This document shows positions 58,440 through 64,000 of a stretch of 64,000 nt of DNA, one piece after another. How positions within the stretch are numbered: the stretch's first letter is position 1; the number at the start of each line of letters is the position of its first letter. The stretch covers positions 48,534,124 to 48,598,123 of the forward strand of contig OY743169.1 of NCBI GenBank assembly GCA_963555705.1. The letters run 5' to 3'. Under the pieces are notes generated by a model. The model saw nothing but the letters and a program-made list of their open reading frames with translations. It did not search any database and was not told the origin of the DNA. The translations under genes were made by a program, and so were the position numbers. Origin of the DNA: Ligustrum vulgare. Its lineage: Eukaryota > Streptophyta > Magnoliopsida > Lamiales > Oleaceae.

Positions 58440-59846
58440 CATTTGTACTGCCTTGATGTAGAAAATGTTATCTTTTTCAAGATTCAGTTGAATTTTCTCT
58501 CGAAAGCTTGCAATCGTAGTCTATTGGAATGAAATCAATAGTAGTAATGTGATTATTTTACACTATTATTACATAAAATATAGAATTAAAAATGTGAAAT
58601 GGGTAATATTATTTATACCTCTGATGATTGTTGCACTAACAAGTCAGATGAACATTGGAGAAGTTTCTTGACAGTTTCACATATTAAATTTGCATTTAGG
58701 CAGTCTGTTGAATCTTTCAGTTGTACATAAGTTTTTTCTCTTCAAAATGCAAGTAAATGTAAAAATAAGAAAGATGAATCTGGAGAAGTTAGTAAAATAA
58801 ACCGCACCTTGAAATGATTAAATTGTAATACATATTCTTTAAGCAATAAGTTGTTTGGTGTTACCTGGGAACTGCTTTAGCATTGGAGTTTTTTAGTAGC
58901 TTGCATAAGTTTCACCAAGCCCGGCATATGAAGTCTTATTTAATATGCTACAAGCTATATAATAAAAGGATTTTTTTTTTTTTTCAACTTTGATTGATGT
59001 TTTTGCTTTCACACCCAAAAGTGTTTCCGCTATATATTAATAATAGAAAAATATTTAACTAAATAAATAAAATATGCATAATTTAAAAATGTAGCTAATA
59101 AATACAGAGAATAGAGAATTATCAGTGGCATTAACATTGAACAAAAGTACTTATTAGCAGATTTTGAATGTTTCCAATTGGTGTCATTTTACTCTTTGGT
59201 GGAGGAGTTAACTTCGATATTGGTGTTAACATCATACAAGGCTTTTCCTCTATGACTTATTCAGTTTATCAAAATTGGAACAACCCTAAAATGAGAAGAT
59301 AAAATATAAATGCTGTGCTAAATAATAACAATAATAAAAATTACTGTGAAATAGAGTTTTTTGTTAATATAAATTGTGTATTAATATTAACTAAAGAAGG
59401 AAATGAATGAGAATAAAATTTTATTTAAACCTTTTGTCAATAAGTACTATCTTGGATTTATGTTTGGTTTCCCTGGCGTGTTTGGATGCATCTTCTAGGC
59501 TTCATATCAATAGCAAGTGCTATGATACCTGTGAAAATGGTATATGTAAGTTATTGGCTGATCTATGTGAAGTTTGTGTATATAAGAATCTGGATATATA
59601 AGAAGCGTAGATAAAGATTGAAATAGTATGAGAAGCTTTACTGTCTTACTAATATCTTTGTCTGTGTCCATATACTTCTCCAATTCATTGAAATTTGTAA
59701 GCTCATAAGTTGAAAAAATCAACTCCATGTTATCTTCTTGCATTTCCTAAATTTTAATTTTTCCAGAGACTGTCCATTGTATTTCACCAATTGAAGATCG
59801 ATACTCTGGCTTTGCATTCCTCACAGTTGCATTGGATATTAGCTAG
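58440..59846 (-). pseudogene. RPA1-like gene, middle and C-terminal exons
   Basis: Minus-strand pieces: about 59846-59650 (ISNATVRNAKPEYRSSIGEI, an in-frame TAG, then FSTYELTNFNELEKYMDTD, ending at a GTAAGA donor); about 59510-59420 (PRRCIQTRQGNQT, a stop, IQD, then a frameshift); about 58742-58619 (REKTYVQLKDSTDCLNANLI, KKLLQCSSDLL, ending at a GTATAA donor); and 58530-58440 (FREKIQLNLEKDNIFYIKAV), which is cut by the copia insertion. These resemble the successive OB folds (DUF223-like and C-terminal) of replication protein A large-subunit-like proteins that bind single-stranded DNA. Stops and shifts show it is dead. Assignment is by motif style, not by search. Confidence 0.6.
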
Positions 59847-59984
59847 ATACACACAATGTAAATGGAGTGGTAGAATATATCTATCCTGCAAGTACACACA
59901 ATGTAAGACTGCTTAACACAAATTTAAAACTTCCATTCAAATTTTCATTATTTATTTATTTATTTATTGGTTTAATTATTTTTA

Positions 59985-60564
59985 GGTACCTCCATGGGTT
60001 TTCTGAGAAATTTGGTGTCGCGTCGATTGGATTTATGTGTCCGTCACAAATTGCGTCAGTTAAGGTAAAAACTAATTTTGAAGGCATTATTACTTACATA
60101 GCTGAAACCATGAAAAGATTGCAATCCACGCAATACATTCTTGCATCGTACTTTCAAGAGTATGACCATTAATATTCATTATTTCTTACTTAGTTTGAAT
60201 AATTTGGCATTTAAAAGTGTATTTGCACGTTCATAATATGTAGGAATCATTGGATGTTGCTTGTGATTTGCTCTCAATCCAATACTGTATACCTTGGATT
60301 CAGCACGGTCAAATAAGCGTAAAATAAACATCAGACTACCATTGAATATTTAAATAATTATATATTGCCTTAAGTGCATGGTGGATAAGTTTTGATAGTT
60401 TTCACAGAATAATTGTGAAGAACTTGAGTTGAAATTGATGTGTTTGTGTTGTATTTATTGATAAGTTAAAATAATTTTTAATGGTAGGATTTCTCTACAG
60501 GTTGGTTATGTTCAATTATAGGGGAGATTCTGTAAAACTTTCTGTATAAATGTTATAACAAGTT

Positions 60565-60607
<43 letters not shown>

Positions 60608-60771
60608 AGTTATTGAATACTATTAATTGTTTGATAATAGATTTATTAGTTATTAACAACTAATAATTCATTTTAATTGTTTGTAGGTATTTCATCAAGA
60701 ATCTTACTTAATGGAAGAGATCTACGAGATTAGAAATTTATGGGCAAAATACTTCTATAAAGATTGTATCT
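59985..60771 (+). pseudogene. Ulp1-type protease remnant of a DNA transposon
   Basis: Plus-strand exon 1 (to 60159) encodes SIGFMCPSQIASVKVK and YIAETMKRLQSTQYILASYF. A GTATGA donor and a TAG acceptor join it in phase to exon 2 (from 60244), giving QENHWMLLVICSQSNTVY with the catalytic His of the HW pair. A small deletion then shifts the frame; the expected LDSARSNK with the catalytic Asp lies in the next frame. A last piece at about 60687-60771 (MEEIYEIRNLWAKYFYKDC, then a stop) resembles the C-terminal end. The Cys-bearing exon was not found. Such Ulp1-like domains are common at the 3' end of plant CACTA and Mutator-type elements. Confidence 0.65.
60565..60603. repeat. GT microsatellite
   Basis: About 19 uninterrupted GT units, likely variable in length between individuals. 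Confidence 0.95.
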
Positions 60772-60954
60772 AAATTTTGATTTTTTATGTTAAAATGTGA
60801 ACATTTGTAATAACTAATTAATATTAATGCAAATTAACTTATTTAATTTTATTACGCATTTATGTTGATTATATGTTGGGTGTTTATAGTTGAGTTTGAC
60901 GATGAGATCAAATGTCAAATAAATAAGCAGAATTTTGGAAAAAAAAATAAAAAA

Positions 60955-61110
60955 AAAATGCGTCGGTTGTCATATGGTCCAACTTTCTTCGTCGGTTAAC
61001 AACTGACGCATATTATTCTAACCTAATACGTCTGTGCCAAATGCATCATTTCCAAAATCGACGCGTATTGTCATTTATAACCGATGCAAATGACTGAAAC
61101 TGTACTAGTG
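60955..61110. mobile_element. CACTA-type transposon end with subterminal repeats
   Basis: The inverted terminus reads CACTAGTACAGTTTCAGTC (minus strand from 61110). Before it there are several GCGTCGGTT, AACTGACGCAT, ATCGACGCG and ATAACCGATGC pieces in both orientations, typical CACTA subterminal repeats. The Ulp1 remnant lies directly upstream, as expected for the 3' side of such an element. The other end was not found. Confidence 0.65.
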
Positions 61111-61403
61111 TAGATAAGTTTTTCCAAAAGCAAGCTCAAGTTGAAATGCATTTACGTCAGCATCATATAACATAGCTTGAACTTTATTACCCTACAAGTA
61201 TATGAACAAAAGAATCATAATTTTTTGGTAAGAGATTCTTTAAAATTAAAAAATGGTAAGAAGCAATATAAAAATCTTGCTATAGTCAAAAACTTTATTT
61301 TATATACGGTTTATTCATATATGGAACAAAGAAAAAAATATAAATATATCATAATAATCAAATATGAATATTGATGCGGGGAAACTGAGAATGTTAACCT
61401 TAC

Positions 61404-61554
61404 GATCCATGAACGTCATAGTTTGATATTTTATTTGAGTCTCCTTGGCTGTCTTTGGCCCTAATTTTCTTGCAGCAATGATTTTTGTTGTCCATTCATT
61501 TTGCATTGGATAAAAATCCGAAATGAGCTTGTAGTTTTGATTCATAATGCAAAT
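61404..61554 (-). pseudogene. RPA1-like gene, N-terminal exon
   Basis: Between a CTCAG acceptor and a GTAAGG donor the minus strand encodes ISDFYPMQNEWTTKIIAARKL and KYQTMTFMDR. This is the first-OB-fold pattern (W.i.v.v.R ... DeeG) of RPA-like proteins. The next exon would be at 59846, on the other side of the CACTA/Ulp1 remnant. Confidence 0.55.
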
Positions 61555-61664
61555 CTGAGGGAAGAAAAAAAAAATAGATTAGAAATATTGATGAAGCTCA
61601 AAATCATCTATGTGAATTCATGGAAGCAAAAATTTGGAACTAAGAAGAAATGATAGAATAAAAA

Positions 61665-62063
61665 TCATATGAATGGCAAAGAACTTGAATGTTGTTTTTT
61701 GTCTTTATTTTTCTTGAATATATTGTATTTAACACCGAAAGACATAAAAGCAAAATGATTATTATAACTTCGAGCAATATTTTTAAACTGCAATGCTTCA
61801 CAGGAATTCAAAGTGAATAAATCAAACAATTCATTTGAGATACTATTTAGATGCAACTTTACTTTTCCATCAGAACAACAAAAACCTTTACTTTCTTTAT
61901 CTAATTTCATTGCATTACAATGTCTACAAATGGTTGGGCTTGCTAACACATAAGGTTCAATTGGAATATTTTGTAAATTAAAATTTGTGTTGGATTCATT
62001 ACCGTATACTATCTCATCATTAAGTGTTGCTTCACATCGGTCACAAAAAATTTGAACCTCCAC
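61665..62063 (-). pseudogene. Helitron N-terminal fragment
   Basis: The 132-codon frame contains CRHCNAMKLDKESKGFCCSD, GKVKLHLNSISNELFDLF and NIARSYNNHFAFMSFGVKY. This is the Cys-rich start of the Helitron-like N-terminal region that precedes the Rep/helicase. The catalytic Rep and helicase domains are absent to the left, where the RPA-like exon begins 110 bases away. The same strand and closeness suggest both came from one Helitron. Confidence 0.75.
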
Positions 62064-63078
62064 ATTTTAAATTGTACTTACTCCAACAGTAAAAAGTGCT
62101 TGATTAGTATACGCCATAACTACATTAAGAAGAATTATCATTAGTATTTAAAGATACAAAATGCAAAAATGAAACAAGGATAAAGAATGCATAGAAGACT
62201 AACTAAACATTAGTGAATCAATAACGTTATGAAGATATCATGAATAATATATCTAAGATGTTCTATAAATATGCACATCATACGAAATAGTATGCATAGT
62301 GGAAATATGCCTGTATCGTTTTCTTGAATTATTTCACGTCCATCAATTTGTTCAGTAGTACAATTTTCAATAGATTCTAACTGCACAAAGCCTAGAGATT
62401 TCCTTCTGTGCATGTTTTTATTCGCATGCAGAGGTTGATCACACGATTATATAAATCTCTTACTCAATCATTTTCTTTCCTACCACAAAAAATGCACGAC
62501 CAAATATTTACAAACAAACTTTTTGCGAATGTGAAATAAAAATGTTTGAAATATACCTTCGGCGTAATGATCTTCGCAGGACCTCTGCAGCACACAAAGT
62601 AAAATAAAATAATGTAAGTAAACTACATAATAATCAATTTCTGTAAAAAAAAATTGATCATATAGTATGAAGCAAATGTTGAAACACAAGAAAAAACATT
62701 CATCAGAAAACAAGTTTAGAACAGGATAAATATAGAACCACAAAGAAATGAAAAGAGTCCATAAATGTTGAAGAAATTTATAGAAACAAACAAAAACTAG
62801 GAAATAAAACATAATAATATAAACATAAATAGGAACAATAGATCATAAAAATACACTTTAAAATGTAAAGTAAATAGATGACAAAAACAACAATTGTATT
62901 AAAAAAACATTAAAGAACAAAACGTACAAAGGATAGCAAGTTATGCAATAATTTTCTATTAAATCATATACCATCATTGATAGCAAGTGAGAAGTAAGCA
63001 TCGGACTACAATATATAGTGGACTAAATGGCATGTAACAAATATAATTCTTTAGAAGAACTCTTCTTTTTCTTTGGTA
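62064..63078. other. No gene seen
   Basis: AT-rich DNA. A minus frame at 62413-62210 (FVQLESIENCTTEQIDGREI) may be further Helitron leader sequence, but I cannot support it. The 110-codon minus frame at 62812-62480 is hydrophobic, low-complexity and probably not a gene. Confidence 0.5.
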
Positions 63079-63570
63079 TGTTAGAAATTTTGTGATACGT
63101 CAATCCCTATTATTATGGGATTGTGTATATCTCGAATTTCATAAATATCTTCTCATTATGTGGCCCATGTTACGTGTCTTGATTTAATTAGGTAAACTGC
63201 TGAATTAATAGAAACCTGATTTAATAGAAGATTTTCTATTAACAATACAACTTTGATGGATGATTGAGATTAAAAGGTTATAGGAAATTCGGCTCCTCTC
63301 ACTGCCTATATATACTGAACTCGAATTCCATTATCAGGTTCAATTTATGAAACACAACTAAAGGCTTAGGTTAAGAGAGAGAATGCGAATTTTAGATCAA
63401 TATTTTCTTCGAGATTCAATTGAAGTTGTGACAGGATCTCATAACTTTCTATATTATTACTATAGATTCTGGTATGTCTTATGATTTACAGTAATTAATT
63501 TTATGGTCAAGATCCTAAATCGAAACCATGTTTAAGTTTATATGTTTCGTATTAAAATTATAGTTTAACA
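63079..63570 (+). repeat. 5' LTR of a copia-type element at the right edge
   Basis: It starts TGTTAGAAATT and ends GTTTAACA (inverted TGTTA/TAACA ends), 492 bp. A TATA box (CCTATATATACTG, about 63305-63317) lies in the middle. It is followed at 63573-63584 by TGATATCAGAGC, a near-perfect tRNA-Met primer site. The coding part would lie beyond the window. Confidence 0.75.
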
Positions 63571-64000
63571 TGTGATATCAGAGCTAGTGCTTGGATTATA
63601 ATAATTAGTTTCGTGTATGAAGAAATCAGATCAATCATCATGTTGATTATCAGATTTGTGTTCATGTGAATATGATACATATTTTCAGAAATATTAATTC
63701 TGGATTATGCATCGATATGGTTATTACTTACTACAATTACGAAATCGAATTGATATGTCTAATTCTGAATTCTTGCTGCTGTATACATATTATATGTGTT
63801 ACTGCCGTTTCATCTGGACATGATATATTCATGCTTTCAAGTTAGAATTTTATGTGCTAAATCTGTGATTTATGGATCAGATTTAGTTTTGTGTATATAG
63901 AATATACCTTTCGAAATCAGGTATGGATTCCTATTTTGAATTAACTGAAAATTGTTGTTTTGAATATGATTTTGGAGTTGGATTTTGAACGGTTTTGAGA
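63571..64000 (+). other. Leader of the right-edge copia-type element
   Basis: After the primer site (63573-63584) the sequence is AT-rich leader with no gag start visible before the window ends. Confidence 0.55.

Overview
The window looks like AT-rich nuclear DNA of a flowering plant, most likely a eudicot. The signs are one ordinary plant gene split by introns, plant-type LTR retrotransposons primed by initiator tRNA-Met, Stowaway, hAT-like and CACTA remnants, and no bacterial-style operons. I cannot name the species. Most of the window is transposable elements inserted into each other. Only one resident host gene is recognisable: a sphingolipid delta-4 desaturase on the minus strand (26502-28287), and its last exon is not found here.

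Region by region: 1-3.1 kb holds a hairpin next to a tRNA-Met primer site and a broken plant-transposon protein (minus). 3.4-7.97 kb is a decayed Ty3/gypsy chromovirus of Tekay type (plus) with a partial 3' LTR. 9534-17728 is a very young LTR retrotransposon: two 1747-bp LTRs differing at two sites, with a 5-bp target duplication ACTTC. It has no gag-pol. Instead it carries, antisense to its LTRs, an intact intronless LOG-type cytokinin-activating enzyme gene and a 199-codon unknown ORF with a Cys cluster. 18.9-22.7 kb holds a MITE-like element, a solo LTR related to that young element, and an AT-rich block present in three copies. The third copy is split by a non-autonomous LTR element at 22664-25690 (TSD GATTT).

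26.5-28.3 kb is the desaturase. 29.2 kb is a Stowaway MITE. 30.1-32 kb is a Ty3 gag-protease remnant (minus), followed by a plus-strand LTR-like stretch. 34841-43270 is a large non-autonomous retroelement (minus). A hAT-like element full of a 41-bp minisatellite sits inside it, and a foreign LTR sits inside its 5' LTR. 43-52 kb has small fragments: a copia gag piece, an LTR-like stretch with 59-bp repeats, a MITE-like element and a short LTR element.

53.0-62.1 kb is a minus-strand wreck of a Helitron N-terminal region and an RPA1-like gene. Inside it lie a nearly intact Ty1/copia element (53348-58439, TSD CATTT, two in-frame stops) and a plus-strand Ulp1-protease/CACTA end (about 59.98-61.11 kb). 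The window ends in the 5' LTR of another copia element (63079-63570) that runs off the edge.

Most noteworthy: the young element at 9.5-17.7 kb has packaged a complete, apparently processed plant hormone-activation gene together with an unknown protein gene, and seems to have moved recently as one unit.
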